From Haloarcula halobia (GTDB taxonomy: Archaea > Halobacteriota > Halobacteria > Halobacteriales > Haloarculaceae), in the NCBI RefSeq assembly GCF_029338255.1, contig NZ_CP119787.1, forward strand, positions 1,798,001-1,862,000: a DNA stretch of 64,000 bases. Reading direction: 5' to 3'. A program made the position numbers and the translations under genes. Positions 16,955-26,229 of the stretch are shown one piece after another (positions within the stretch are counted from its first letter, which is position 1; each line of letters opens with the position of its first letter). The notes under the pieces are model-generated. The model was not told where the DNA came from and ran no database searches. It saw nothing but the letters and a program-made list of their open reading frames with translations.

Positions 16955-18763
16955 TCACTCGCGTGGCAATCCGCTCGCCGACCCTCCGCGAGTGGCGACA
17001 GTCCCGCGGACCCGTGCGGCCAGGTCGTCCCGGACGGCGTGGCTCTGTCCGGCGTCGAACCGCACTTCGAGCACCTGCGTGCCGTCGCGTTCGACCGACT
17101 CACCGAAGGCGTCGAGGAAGTCCTCGCGGCCGTCGACCCGGCGGAACTCCAGGCCGTAGAGGTCGCCCGTCGGACCGAAGTCCAGCCCGTGGGGGGTCTT
17201 GAACTGCGTCTCGAACGTCTCGTGGTCCTCGATGGGGAGGACGTGGAAGATGCCCCCGCCGTCGTTGTTGACCAGCACGATGGTCGCGTCGACGCCACAG
17301 CGGCCGACCGCGAGCAGACCGTTCATGTCGTGGTAGTACGCAAGGTCGCCGGTCACCAGCACGAGCGGGTCGTCCGTCGCACTCCCCGCGCCGAGCGCCG
17401 TGGACGTGATGCCGTCGATGCCGCTGGCGCCGCGGTTCCCGAGGACCGTGAGATCGGCGGTCCGCGGCCGGCCGAACCGGTCGGCGTCCCGCACCGGCAT
17501 GCTGTTCGAGACGAACACCGTCGCCGGGTCCGGTACGTTCCCGAGGACGTCGGCCAGGACCCCGCCCTCCCAGTACGTCTCGCCGAGTGTCGCCTCGACG
17601 GCGTCCCAGTGGGCGTGCTCGGCGGCAACGAACCGGTCGCGCCACCCGTCGTCGGCGCGACCGACGACTCGCTCGGCGAGGCCTTCGGCGGTGCCGTCCG
17701 CGTCGGCAACGAGCAGGTCCGTCGCGGTGAACTCCGCCTCCGTCCAGCCGCCCGTCGGATCGACGACGAACTGCCGGCAGTCGGCGTCGCGCAGGTAGTG
17801 CCGGAGCGGTTTCGAGGTGGGCGAGGCGCCAAAGCGGACCACGACGTCGGGGTCGGGCCAGTCGGCCGTCGCCTCGGAGCCCAGGTACGCGTCGTACCCG
17901 CCACAGACGGGGGCCTTGAGGGTGCCGACGTGTGGGCCAAAGCGGAGGTCAGAGAGCGGGTCGGCGAGCATCGGCGCGCCCGTCGCCCCGGCGAGTCGCG
18001 CGAGCGCGTCCGGGCCGAGTCCGTCGTCGTCCGGACCCGCGACGACGAGGGGTCGCTCGGCGTCCTCGAGCGCACCTGCGACGCGCTCGAGCGGCGCGTC
18101 GTCGAGCGTCGGCCGTCCTGACGCCGTCGTCACGAACGGACCCTCGCGTCCGTTCGCCTCGAGCGGGTTGGCCTCGGCCCAGTCGTCGGGCACGCCGTCC
18201 GGGTCGTCCCCGGGGACCGGCGTCGGTTCCAGCGGCTTGCGGAACCGACAGTTGAGGTGGACCGGCCCCGGGTCGGCGCCGGTCGCCGCGGCGAGCGCCC
18301 GGGCGGCCGTCGTCCGCAGCATCCGCACCTTCCGCGGTTCGGCCTCCGGTTCGGGCATGTCGCGGTACCACCTGACGGCGTCGCCGTACAGCCGCTCCTG
18401 GTCGACGGTCTGGTTGGCCCCGCTGTCGATGAGCTCGGGCGGCCGGTCGGCCGTCAGGACGAGCATCGGGACGTGCGACTGCGTGGCCTCGACGACTGCG
18501 GGGTGGAAGTTCGCCGCCGCGGTCCCGGAGGTACAGACCAGCGGGGTCGGCCGCCCCGTCCGGCGGGCCCGGCCGAGCGCGAAGAAGGCCGACGAGCGCT
18601 CGTCCAGGTGCGAGTAGACCGTCACGTCTGGGTGCTGGGCGAACGCGACGGTCAGCGGCGTCGACCGGCTCCCGGGCGAGATACAGACGGCGTCGACGCC
18701 GCCGGCGGCGAGTTCCTCGACCAGCGTCTCGGCCCACAGCGTGTTTACGTTCGGGTGGCTCAT
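16955..18763 (-). CDS. menD: SEPHCHC synthase (2-succinyl-5-enolpyruvyl-6-hydroxy-3-cyclohexene-1-carboxylate synthase)
   Basis: A 602-aa thiamine-diphosphate enzyme. The N-terminal domain contains ISPGSRSTPLTVAF and the conserved Glu in HLDERSSAFFALG. The C-terminal domain has the TPP/Mg motif beginning GDLAYYHDMNG and ending NNDGGGIFHVLP. It joins isochorismate and 2-oxoglutarate. The start overlaps the menF stop (ATGA). The frame is open further upstream into menF, but that reading is only the shadow frame; ATG 18763 matches the family N-terminus. Confidence 0.95.
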   Translation of the reverse strand: MSHPNVNTLWAETLVEELAAGGVDAVCISPGSRSTPLTVAFAQHPDVTVYSHLDERSSAFFALGRARRTGRPTPLVCTSGTAAANFHPAVVEATQSHVPMLVLTADRPPELIDSGANQTVDQERLYGDAVRWYRDMPEPEAEPRKVRMLRTTAARALAAATGADPGPVHLNCRFRKPLEPTPVPGDDPDGVPDDWAEANPLEANGREGPFVTTASGRPTLDDAPLERVAGALEDAERPLVVAGPDDDGLGPDALARLAGATGAPMLADPLSDLRFGPHVGTLKAPVCGGYDAYLGSEATADWPDPDVVVRFGASPTSKPLRHYLRDADCRQFVVDPTGGWTEAEFTATDLLVADADGTAEGLAERVVGRADDGWRDRFVAAEHAHWDAVEATLGETYWEGGVLADVLGNVPDPATVFVSNSMPVRDADRFGRPRTADLTVLGNRGASGIDGITSTALGAGSATDDPLVLVTGDLAYYHDMNGLLAVGRCGVDATIVLVNNDGGGIFHVLPIEDHETFETQFKTPHGLDFGPTGDLYGLEFRRVDGREDFLDAFGESVERDGTQVLEVRFDAGQSHAVRDDLAARVRGTVATRGGSASGLPRE

Positions 18764-20097
18764 TCCAGTTCGTCGAGCATCGGCCGGTACTTGAGCTGGA
18801 CCTCGTCCCACTCGCGGTCGGGGTCGCTGTCCGGGACGATGCCGGCGCCGGCAAACAGCGTCGCGGTTCGTCCGCGGGCCACCGCGGAGCGGATGCCGAC
18901 CGCGAAACTGCCGTTGCCTGCGGCGTCGACCCACCCGACTGGGGCGGCGTACCACCCGCGGTCGAACGTCTCGGTCTCGCGGATCGTCCGCAAGGCTGCG
19001 TCCGGTGGGAGCCCGCCCACGGCCGGCGTCGGGTGGAGCGCCTCGACCAGGTCCAGCACGTGCCGGTCGCTGTCGAGTTCGGCGGTGATGGGGGTCCGGA
19101 GGTGCTGGACCGTCGCCAGGCGGCGGACGCTCACCTCGCCGGCCCGTACCGACGAGGCGAACGGCTCGAGCTGGTCGCGGATGGCGTCGGCGACCAGCTG
19201 GTGTTCGTGGCGGTCCTTCTCGCTCTCGAGCAGTTCCGTCGCGAGCCACTCGTCCTCGGCCGGGGTGTCGCCCCGTCCGGTCGACCCCGCGAGCGCCTCG
19301 GTCCTGACCGTGCGCCCCCGCAGGGAGACCAGCCGCTCGGGCGTCGCGCCGAAGAAGGTTCCGCCGTCCGACAGCGAGAGCATGAACCGGTAACACTCCG
19401 GGTACGTCCGTGCGAGACGCCCCAGCGCGTCGGGCACCGAGAGCTCGTCGCGCAGGGTGGCCGCGAGCGACTGGGCCAGGACGACCTTCTGCAGGTCGCC
19501 CCGTTCGACGCTCCGCAGCGCCGCCCGGACCTGCTCGCGCCACCCGTCGCGGGTCGGCGTCCGCTCGACGTGGTCGATGCCGGGTGGGTCGCCGACCGGC
19601 CCCTCGTCGACGTCCGCCAGGCGCTTTCGCCACGTCTCGAGGGACGCCTCTGCCGTCTCCCTCGCGTCCGGGCCGGTGGCGACCGTCGTGAGCCAGGCGC
19701 CCTCGGCCGTCTCGGTCAGCTGGGCCACAGGCAGGAAGAAGGCGGCCCCGGGAAAGCCGTTCCACGGCGACGTATCGCCGGTCGCGTCCCCGTCGTGGAA
19801 GGCGAACCCGCCGAACAGCCGGGGCCGCGCCGCGCGTGGGAGGTCGGCCTGGGCCGGACACGACTCGAAGAGTGACTCGGCGACCGCTCTGACGTCGTCG
19901 AAGCGCGTCGGGCCGTCCGCCGTGACCGTCGCGGCCGCACCGCGAGCGGCCACCGTCTCGGTCCCCGTCGCCCACGCGAACCGCGGGCGAGCGTCCGTCT
20001 CGAGAAGCCCCCTGACCGGGGCGCGGTCCACGCGACACCCACGTGCGACGACTGACGTCTCGCCGACCGTCGCCTCCTCGCCACGCAGTGGTTCCAT
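18760..20097 (-). CDS. menF: Isochorismate synthase
   Basis: The 445-aa chorismate-binding enzyme ends with the family signature LFAGAGIVPDSDPDREWDE and contains TEALAGSTGRGDTP and LHPTPAVGGLP. It converts chorismate to isochorismate, the committed step to menaquinone. Translation is coupled to menD (ATGA overlap). A salicylate synthase would look similar, but menD next door fixes the role. The promoter must lie in the ~170 nt before 20097. Confidence 0.93.
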   Translation of the reverse strand: MEPLRGEEATVGETSVVARGCRVDRAPVRGLLETDARPRFAWATGTETVAARGAAATVTADGPTRFDDVRAVAESLFESCPAQADLPRAARPRLFGGFAFHDGDATGDTSPWNGFPGAAFFLPVAQLTETAEGAWLTTVATGPDARETAEASLETWRKRLADVDEGPVGDPPGIDHVERTPTRDGWREQVRAALRSVERGDLQKVVLAQSLAATLRDELSVPDALGRLARTYPECYRFMLSLSDGGTFFGATPERLVSLRGRTVRTEALAGSTGRGDTPAEDEWLATELLESEKDRHEHQLVADAIRDQLEPFASSVRAGEVSVRRLATVQHLRTPITAELDSDRHVLDLVEALHPTPAVGGLPPDAALRTIRETETFDRGWYAAPVGWVDAAGNGSFAVGIRSAVARGRTATLFAGAGIVPDSDPDREWDEVQLKYRPMLDELE

Positions 20098-20235
20098 TGG
20101 CCCGGTCTTAGGAGTCCGTCCCTTTGAGCCTAACTATCGTGTGAACGGCCTGGCGGCGTCCCGCGAACGCGGCGGGAATCGCCGAGCGTCGGCGGCCGGC
20201 CACGGTCCGACCCGAACGTCTCAGACCCCCGCCAG

Positions 20236-20244
20236 TTTTAAATA
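20236..20244 (+). promoter_or_regulatory. TATA box for the 20273 gene
   Basis: TTTTAAATA is the strongest A/T run in the menF-to-20273 gap and lies about 30 nt before the ATG, as expected for a near-leaderless haloarchaeal promoter. Confidence 0.6.
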
Positions 20245-20272
20245 CGGGTTGCTCTAAGCACCCCATGTTGCG

Positions 20273-20488
20273 ATGCCAAAGGTAGAGATAACGGTCCCGG
20301 AGCACCTCGAGATGCAGATCGCCCAGCTGGTCGAGCAGGGCGAGTTCCTCAACCGCGAGGAAGCCATCGAAGACCTCCTCTCGACGGGTCTCAAGGCATA
20401 CAAGACATCCGGGCCACAGGATCAGGACGAGGAGCCAGGCTTCGAAGACGACGGGATGATGGGACACGACGACGAGTACGTCTTCTGA
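20273..20488 (+). CDS. Ribbon-helix-helix-like small protein
   Basis: The 71-aa product begins PKVEITVPEHLEMQIAQLVE and continues GEFLNREEAIEDLLSTGLKAY, the strand-helix-helix pattern of CopG/MetJ-type regulators, with an acidic tail (DDGMMGHDDEYVF). It probably dimerises and binds DNA, though the basic strand residues are few. It is a common haloarchaeal single-gene unit, here followed by a UPF0058 gene with its own promoter. Confidence 0.7.
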   Translation: MPKVEITVPEHLEMQIAQLVEQGEFLNREEAIEDLLSTGLKAYKTSGPQDQDEEPGFEDDGMMGHDDEYVF

Positions 20489-20561
20489 ACCCACGCGTGC
20501 CGGTCTGGTATCCCTTCCCGGGTAATTCTTATACCGCTCCCATCACATAGAGTAGACAACC

Positions 20562-20843
20562 ATGCACAAAGACGAGCTGCTGGAACTCCACGAACAGATG
20601 GTGACGATAATGGAGTTCTTCCGTGACGAGATGGACTCCGTCGATGCCGACCTGTTCGACCCGTACCAGGAACTCGACGTCCGCCCGTCGGACGTCCACA
20701 AGTCCAAGAGCGAGCACAAACACGCCGTGTTCGTCCTCGGGAACGCGCTGGCGACTGCGATGAGCGAGGACGAGTTCTCCGACGCCGGCCGCGTCGGCAA
20801 GCGGATGCAGGAACTGGCCGAAGACGCAGAGCGCAAGCTCTGA
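20562..20843 (+). CDS. UPF0058 family protein
   Basis: The 93-aa all-helical product begins MHKDELLELHEQMVTIMEFF and matches UPF0058, an archaeal family with a known four-helix fold and no assigned function. A TATA-like TTCTTATAC lies about 30 nt upstream. A pyrimidine/T-rich tract follows the stop. It probably acts in the cytoplasm, and no operon partners are evident. Confidence 0.85.
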   Translation: MHKDELLELHEQMVTIMEFFRDEMDSVDADLFDPYQELDVRPSDVHKSKSEHKHAVFVLGNALATAMSEDEFSDAGRVGKRMQELAEDAERKL

Positions 20844-20860
20844 GTCGGCGAGTGGACGTG

Positions 20861-20880
20861 GCTCTCTTTTTCTCTCTCTA
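20861..20880 (+). terminator. Pyrimidine/T-rich terminator after the UPF0058 gene
   Basis: A tract with five consecutive T residues inside CTCTCT repeats follows the UPF0058 stop by about 20 nt. Archaeal RNA polymerase terminates at such T runs without a hairpin. Confidence 0.45.
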
Positions 20881-20932
20881 CCGGTCTACAGTGACTGCTC
20901 CGTGTCGGCCGCACGGGTGACTGCCGGCCGGC

Positions 20933-21727
20933 TCACCGCCCCTCGAACTCCGGGTCGCGCTGTTCCATGAACGCTCGCGCCCCCTCGTCGTGGTCGCGAG
21001 TCGTGAAGGCCACTCCCTGGGCGGTGGCCTCGCGGTCGAGGGCCTGCTCGAACGAGGACTCGACGCCGCGGTCGACGAGTCGTTTCGACTGGGTCAGGGC
21101 GACGGTCGGCCCCGACGCGATGGTCTCGACCATCGCCGTCACCTCCGACGCGAAGGTCCCGTCGTCGAAGACGCGCGTGACGAGCCCCAGCTCCAGCGCC
21201 TCGTCCGCACCGACCGTCTCGCCGGTGAACACGAGTTCTTTGGCCTTGTTCGGGCCGACGAGCCGGGGCAGGAAGTACGAGATGCCCGAGTCGACCGCCA
21301 GACCGACCCGGCGGAAGCCAAAGCCGAGCGCCGCGTCCGGACTCGCGAGCTGGACGTCACAGGCGAGCGCCAGGCCGGCCCCCGCGCCGAAGGCGGCCCC
21401 GTCTAGCTTCGCGACGACCGGGAGCCGGCAGTCGTAGACCGCTGCCACCGCGTCGTTGATGGCCCTCGCGGCGTGTTCCACCCGGTCGGCCGGCGGGACG
21501 TCGGTGGCCACGCCCTCGACCATCGCACCGATATCCCCGCCCGCACAGAACGCCTCGCCGGCGCCCTCGAGGACGACACAGCGGGCGTCGCTGTCGGCGA
21601 TGGTCTCGAACCGCCCGACGAGCGTCCGCGCGGTGTCGACGTCGAGGGCGTTCCGCAGGTCCGGCCGGTTCAGCGTCACCGTCGCCACGCCGTCGGCGAT
21701 ACGCAACGCCACGATGTCTGTGGACAT
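20933..21727 (-). CDS. Enoyl-CoA hydratase/isomerase family protein
   Basis: A 264-aa crotonase-fold protein with the oxyanion-hole region AFCAGGDIGAMVEG and KLDGAAFGAGAGLALACDV. One expected hydratase acid position reads RRVGLAVDSGISYFLPRLVG, with Asp in the region of Glu/Asp variants typical of PaaG/isomerase-like members. So isomerase activity is as likely as hydratase. It probably works on fatty-acid or aromatic acyl-CoA. It stands alone, converging on the UPF0058 gene. Confidence 0.85.
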   Translation of the reverse strand: MSTDIVALRIADGVATVTLNRPDLRNALDVDTARTLVGRFETIADSDARCVVLEGAGEAFCAGGDIGAMVEGVATDVPPADRVEHAARAINDAVAAVYDCRLPVVAKLDGAAFGAGAGLALACDVQLASPDAALGFGFRRVGLAVDSGISYFLPRLVGPNKAKELVFTGETVGADEALELGLVTRVFDDGTFASEVTAMVETIASGPTVALTQSKRLVDRGVESSFEQALDREATAQGVAFTTRDHDEGARAFMEQRDPEFEGR

Positions 21728-21815
21728 GGCTCACCCGACGCCGGGGAGCAGCAAAACCCTGGCGTCCAACCTGGTTTGGTACGGTCTTTTGTAACGGCCG
21801 ACACAAGGGAGACGT

Positions 21816-23243
21816 ATGCGCATCCACTGGCACCGCCGGGACCTGCGGGCGACCGACAACGCCGGCCTCGCGCGGGCGACCCCCGCTGACCCCGTCGTTC
21901 CGGTGTTCGTCTTCGACCGCGACGTACTCGCCCACGCGGGCCCGCCCCGCGTCGCGTTCATGCTCGACGCGCTAGACCGGCTCGCCGAGCGGTACCGCGA
22001 GGCGGGTGGCCAGCTGCTCGTCGCCAGCGGCGACCCCCGGGAGGTCCTGCCCGAGCTCGCGACCGAACTCGGCGCGGACCACGTGACCTGGGGCCGGGAC
22101 TACTCGGGCCTCGCCCGCGAACGCGACGCGGCGGTGCGACGCGCGCTCGACGACGCGGCCGTCACTCGCGAGGCCGTCCAGAACGCCGTCCTGCACGAAC
22201 CGGGCGAGATAACGACCAACGACGGCGACCCCTACAGTGTCTTCACCTACTTCGGCCGGAAGTGGCGGGACCGGGAGAAGACGCCGCCGTACGACCCGCC
22301 GAGCGACGACGCGCTCGCGTCCGTGGAGGTGGCGTCGATGGGCGACCTTGCCGGGACCGACCTGCCGACGCGCTCGGACCTGGGCTTTGCCGACCCCGAG
22401 GCAGACGTGCCACCGGCGGGGACGCCGGTCGCCCGGGACCTGCTCGCGCAGTTCCTCGAGGCGGACGTGTACCGCTACGACGACCGGCGGGACTACCCGG
22501 CCGAGGAGTGTACGTCGCGACTCTCGCCCCACCTCAAGTTCGGCACCATCGGCATCCGGGAGGTCTACGAGCGGACGGCCGCTGCCAGGGATACCGTCGA
22601 ACCGGGGAGCGAGCGGGCGGCGTCGGTCGACGAGTTCCTCTCGCAACTGGCCTGGCGCGAGTTCTACACGCAGGTGCTCGCCGCGAACCCGAACGTCGTC
22701 ACGGCGAACTACAAGTCCTACGAGCGTCCCATCGAGTGGAACCACGACCCGGCGGCCCTGCAGGCCTGGAAGGACGGCGAGACGGGCTACCCGATCGTCG
22801 ACGCGGGGATGCGACAACTGCGGGCCGAGGCGTTCATGCACAACCGCGTGCGGATGATCGTCGCCTCGTTCCTGACCAAGGACCTGCTGATCGACTGGCG
22901 GGAGGGGTACGACTGGTTCCGGGAGAAGCTGGTCGACCACGACACGGGCAACGACAACGGGGGCTGGCAGTGGGCCGCCTCCACCGGGACCGACGCGCAA
23001 CCGTACTTCCGCATCTTCAACCCGATGACCCAGGGAGAACGATACGACCCCGACGCCGAGTACATCAAGCGATACGTCCCGGAACTCCGGGACACGGACC
23101 CCGAGATAATCCACGGCTGGCACGAGGCGTCGCTCACCCAGCGGCGCAACGCCGCCCCCGAGTATCCCGACCCTATCGTCGACCACAGCGAGCGCCGCGA
23201 ACAGGCCATCGCGATGTTCGAGCAGGCTCGCGGCGAGGACTAG
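21816..23243 (+). CDS. phr: Cryptochrome/DNA photolyase
   Basis: The 475-aa product has the photolyase antenna domain (MRIHWHRRDLRATDNAGLA) and the C-terminal FAD domain: LSPHLKFGTIGIRE, WREFYTQVL, MRMIV-type region and HDTGNDNGGWQWAASTGTDA. It uses blue light to split cyclobutane pyrimidine dimers. Residues of the FAD pocket and the Trp electron chain region look intact. Haloarchaea carry several paralogues; this one resembles class-I CPD photolyase, but a cryptochrome role cannot be excluded. Confidence 0.9.
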   Translation: MRIHWHRRDLRATDNAGLARATPADPVVPVFVFDRDVLAHAGPPRVAFMLDALDRLAERYREAGGQLLVASGDPREVLPELATELGADHVTWGRDYSGLARERDAAVRRALDDAAVTREAVQNAVLHEPGEITTNDGDPYSVFTYFGRKWRDREKTPPYDPPSDDALASVEVASMGDLAGTDLPTRSDLGFADPEADVPPAGTPVARDLLAQFLEADVYRYDDRRDYPAEECTSRLSPHLKFGTIGIREVYERTAAARDTVEPGSERAASVDEFLSQLAWREFYTQVLAANPNVVTANYKSYERPIEWNHDPAALQAWKDGETGYPIVDAGMRQLRAEAFMHNRVRMIVASFLTKDLLIDWREGYDWFREKLVDHDTGNDNGGWQWAASTGTDAQPYFRIFNPMTQGERYDPDAEYIKRYVPELRDTDPEIIHGWHEASLTQRRNAAPEYPDPIVDHSERREQAIAMFEQARGED

Positions 23244-23346
23244 CCGTCGTCGCCAGTACTCGTCGCGGTCTCCGGTCGACCTGGAGGTCGGTACGAAACC
23301 CACCGCCTCCTAAACGTTTAACAGGTGTCCGGCCCTGAGAGATATT

Positions 23347-23351
23347 GGAGG
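23347..23351 (+). promoter_or_regulatory. Shine-Dalgarno sequence of sod
   Basis: GGAGG lies 9 nt before the sod ATG at 23361. A true leader with a ribosome-binding site is unusual here, where most genes appear leaderless, and it fixes the start. Confidence 0.6.
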
Positions 23352-23360
23352 CGATTTGAT

Positions 23361-23972
23361 ATGTCCGAACACTCTGACCCGGAACTTCCACCACTTCCGT
23401 ACGACTACGACGCACTGGAACCCCACATCTCCGAACAGGTGCTCACCTGGCACCACGACACCCACCATCAGGGCTACGTAAACGGCCTCGACGCCGCCGA
23501 GAAGACGCTGGCCGAGAACCGCGAGTCGGGAGACCACTCCTCGACCGCCGGGGCACTCGGCAACGTCACACACAACGGGTGTGGCCACTATCTCCACACG
23601 CTGTTCTGGGACAACATGGACCCGAACGGCGGCGGGGAACCCGAGGGCGCGCTCCGTGACCGCATCGAGGCGGACTTCGGCTCCTACGAGGGCTGGAAGG
23701 CCGAGTTCGAGGCCGCCGCGGGCGCCGCCGGTGGCTGGGCGCTCCTGGTCTACGACCCCGTCGCCAAGCAGCTGCGCAACGTCAAGGTCGACAAGCACGA
23801 CCAGGGCGCGCTCTGGGGCGCACATCCCATCCTGGCGCTCGACGTCTGGGAGCACTCCTACTACTACGACTACGGCCCGGACCGCGGCAGCTTCATCGAC
23901 GCCTTCTTCGAGGTCGTCGACTGGGACCACGTCGCAGCGGAGTTCGAGAAGTCGGTCGGTCACTTCGAGTAA
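23361..23972 (+). CDS. sod: Superoxide dismutase (Mn/Fe family)
   Basis: The 203-aa enzyme has the metal-ligand histidines in LTWHHDTHHQGYV and NGCGHYLHTLFW, and the family signature DVWEHSYYYDYGPDR supplying Asp and His ligands. It dismutates superoxide in the cytoplasm; haloarchaeal members usually hold manganese. The start ATG follows a GGAGG site; an upstream in-frame ATG would add 12 unlikely residues. It lies downstream of the photolyase gene, a plausible light/oxidative-stress neighbourhood. Confidence 0.96.
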   Translation: MSEHSDPELPPLPYDYDALEPHISEQVLTWHHDTHHQGYVNGLDAAEKTLAENRESGDHSSTAGALGNVTHNGCGHYLHTLFWDNMDPNGGGEPEGALRDRIEADFGSYEGWKAEFEAAAGAAGGWALLVYDPVAKQLRNVKVDKHDQGALWGAHPILALDVWEHSYYYDYGPDRGSFIDAFFEVVDWDHVAAEFEKSVGHFE

Positions 23973-24061
23973 GGGGCTCCGACCAGCATTTCTTTCGACG
24001 CGACCCGACCAGCGACGCGTACTCCGAGGGATTTACCCACCCGCTGGGCATACCCGCGGGT

Positions 24062-24331
24062 ATGCCTGCGAAGAAAGCCGACTACGACGAGATTCTGTCG
24101 TTCGAGTTGCACGAACCGGTGGACATCCTCGACTCCGAGCTGCTCTACACGATTCCCGAACTGGCCCGGCTGCTGCAGGGCCTGCCCGCCGATGCCGAGC
24201 TCAACGAGTTCAACGAGTCGGTGTTCATCGACTGGGCCATCCCGTGGATGATTTACAACCAGGACGACCTGGTCTTTGCCGAACCGAGCGACGAAGACGT
24301 GGTCGGCCTCTACGGCCTCGCAGACGAATGA
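24062..24331 (+). CDS. Small acidic protein (DUF5827-like)
   Basis: The 89-aa acidic soluble product begins MPAKKADYDEILSFELHEPV and is predicted largely helical. Its stop overlaps the following ATPase gene start (ATGA), so the two are translationally coupled. I recognise it as a haloarchaea-only conserved hypothetical. Pairing with a P-loop protein suggests a partner or regulatory subunit, but that is inference. Confidence 0.7.
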   Translation: MPAKKADYDEILSFELHEPVDILDSELLYTIPELARLLQGLPADAELNEFNESVFIDWAIPWMIYNQDDLVFAEPSDEDVVGLYGLADE

Positions 24332-25131
24332 ACCTCCTGGTTGCCGGCGCCGACCGGGTCGACGCCGGCAAGACGACGTTCACCGTCGGGTTGCTCGAAC
24401 GGACCGGCGCGCGCGGCTTCAAACCGAGGGCCGGGAACAACTACTGGTTCGACCACGACGACTACGAGCGGGCGTCGGCCGAGGAGCGCCTCTACGGGAA
24501 GGACGCGAAGCGACTGGCCGCGGCGACGGCCGACGACGTCTCGCCCGAGGACATAAACCCCGTCCATCGCCTCTGGCACCCCTCGGCCGGCGCGGGGACC
24601 GGCCTGTTGGGCCGCGAGCACGAACAGTTCGTCGTCGACCGGGTGGGTGAGGAGTTCGTCGTCAACGGCACCGTCGACCTGCCGCCCTCCGTCGAGGAGC
24701 GCCTCCCGCTCGCGAACGCGCCCCGCGTGACGTCGGTCACCGACTTCAACGACCTCATGGCCGCGATGCACGTCCCGGCCCTCGAAGCCGTCGCCGAGGA
24801 CATCGCCGCGGCGAAGCGTGCGGTCGTCGAGTCGTACGGCGACGTCGCCCGCCCGCTCTCGGGGTTCGAACCCGACGCCGTCGCCGTCGTCGAGCCCGGC
24901 CGCGCGCGGTTCTACGACGGCCGGCGGTACGCGAAGGCCTGCGAGATCGCGTCCGGGAGCCCCGAGGAGGGACAGTTAGAGGAGCGGGTCGGGAACGTCG
25001 TGGACCTCATCGAGCGAACCGGCGCCGTCAAGCTCCCGGCGCTGACGAGCGAGGCCCGACGCGACCCGGCGGCGGTCGCAGAGGCCTACGACCACGCCTA
25101 CGACACGCTGCTGGCGACGGCGTTCGACTGA
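24328..25131 (+). CDS. P-loop ATPase, unknown role
   Basis: The 267-aa protein opens NLLVAGADRVDAGKTTFTVG, a variant Walker A (GADRVDAGKT) at residues ~7-16 as in MinD/BioD-like and DUF1611-type NTPases. PVHRLWHP and NYWFDHDDYERAS are family-specific stretches. It probably hydrolyses ATP or transfers phosphate. The gene is coupled to the 89-aa acidic protein upstream. No cofactor-synthesis neighbours help to narrow the function. Confidence 0.7.
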   Translation: MNLLVAGADRVDAGKTTFTVGLLERTGARGFKPRAGNNYWFDHDDYERASAEERLYGKDAKRLAAATADDVSPEDINPVHRLWHPSAGAGTGLLGREHEQFVVDRVGEEFVVNGTVDLPPSVEERLPLANAPRVTSVTDFNDLMAAMHVPALEAVAEDIAAAKRAVVESYGDVARPLSGFEPDAVAVVEPGRARFYDGRRYAKACEIASGSPEEGQLEERVGNVVDLIERTGAVKLPALTSEARRDPAAVAEAYDHAYDTLLATAFD

Positions 25132-25204
25132 GGACGCTATTCGACCAGGTGCCCGTCTCGGGGTCCGTGCGGAGCGGTAAGGCGGCCGTATCGGGCCGGC
25201 GCGC

Positions 25205-25429
25205 TCAGTCGTCGTGGACGCCCCGGTGGAGTTCGTGGGCCTCCTCGAGGGTCACGGTCCGCCACTCGTCGTCTCCGTCCAGTCGGATCTGCACCTTCCC
25301 GGTGGGGACGTCGGCGTCGACCGTCGTAGCGTGTTCCGTGGCGACGTGGTCGGCGAGTTGCGCACGAGCGGCGACCTCGGAGGGCGCGATGGCCCGCCAG
25401 GCACACCCCTTGTGCATGCAACGCACCAT
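25205..25429 (-). CDS. C2H2-like zinc-binding small protein
   Basis: The 74-aa product starts MVRCMHKGCAWRAIAPSEVA and continues LADHVATEHATT, giving a C-x4-C ... H-x4-H set consistent with one zinc site. The rest (KVQIRLDGDDEWRTVTLEEA) is a small beta-hairpin. Such single-domain zinc mini-proteins are frequent in haloarchaea and often regulatory, but this one has no known target. Confidence 0.65.
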   Translation of the reverse strand: MVRCMHKGCAWRAIAPSEVAARAQLADHVATEHATTVDADVPTGKVQIRLDGDDEWRTVTLEEAHELHRGVHDD

Positions 25430-25509
25430 TGGCGTACCAGGGGTTTGCGATTCCGGTACATTAGCGTTCCTCCACCCGTCGGCGATGCTGGCGCTCCGTC
25501 GGCACGCGG

Positions 25510-26085
25510 TCAGAACCGGGCCGCCTGCCAGGACAGCTCGACGTCGCGGTACGGAGTGTCGGTGACGCTCGGGCCATGGCCGGTGTGCATCTCGCCGAAG
25601 TCCTCGTCGACGACGTCGAGTACCCTGTCGATGCTGTCGACGAGGACGTCCCTGTCGCCCTCCTCGAGGTCGGTGCGGCCGAAACCCCCGTTGGCGAAGA
25701 CCAGGTCACCCGCGAAGAGCACGCCCGCGGTCGCCGAGTAAAAGCAGAGGTGGTCGTCCTTGTGACCCGGCGTGTGGACGGCCAGGTAGCCGTGGTCGCC
25801 CAGCTGGACCGTCTCGCCGTCGTCGACGGCGTGGTCGACGCCGTCCTGTGTCGGGTCCTGGCCCCACACGTCGACGTCGAAGGCGTCGACGACGGCTCCG
25901 AGGTTCCCGACGTGGTCGTGGTGGGTGTGTGTCAGCACGACGGCGTCCAGGTCGTCGGTGTCCTCCCGGACCGCACTGACGATGTCGAACTCGTTGCCCA
26001 CGTCGACGAGGACGGTTCGCTCGCCGGTGACGAGGAACGCGTTGCTGGTAAACGCCTGGACGCCGCGTGCGAGGTTCCGAATCAT
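25510..26085 (-). CDS. Metallo-beta-lactamase fold hydrolase
   Basis: The 191-aa product has the metal motif THTHHDHVGN (HxHxDH, ~residues 52-61), a downstream ligand histidine in VHTPGHKDDH, Asp in LFAGDLVFANG, and a late HTGHGPS. This is the glyoxalase-II-like branch of the MBL superfamily: a thioester or related hydrolase, substrate unknown. Length is typical for compact archaeal members. It is divergent from the HalX regulator with a ~145-nt gap. Confidence 0.88.
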   Translation of the reverse strand: MIRNLARGVQAFTSNAFLVTGERTVLVDVGNEFDIVSAVREDTDDLDAVVLTHTHHDHVGNLGAVVDAFDVDVWGQDPTQDGVDHAVDDGETVQLGDHGYLAVHTPGHKDDHLCFYSATAGVLFAGDLVFANGGFGRTDLEEGDRDVLVDSIDRVLDVVDEDFGEMHTGHGPSVTDTPYRDVELSWQAARF

Positions 26086-26229
26086 GCCCGACCGTTCGGC
26101 GGGCGCGCCAATGTGGGTGTCGCTCTCTCGGTCGCTGCCGCCCCCACTCCGGTGTTCGATTCACAGCGCTGATAACTACACCCACAGGGCTATGTACGTG
26201 GATACGGTACCCGCCCACTAGAATCACTG

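Noticed and set aside
18764-20038. Upstream extension of the menD frame
   Set aside because: The frame stays open through menF, but the translated part is Arg/Gly-rich and unlike MenD; the family start lies at 18763.
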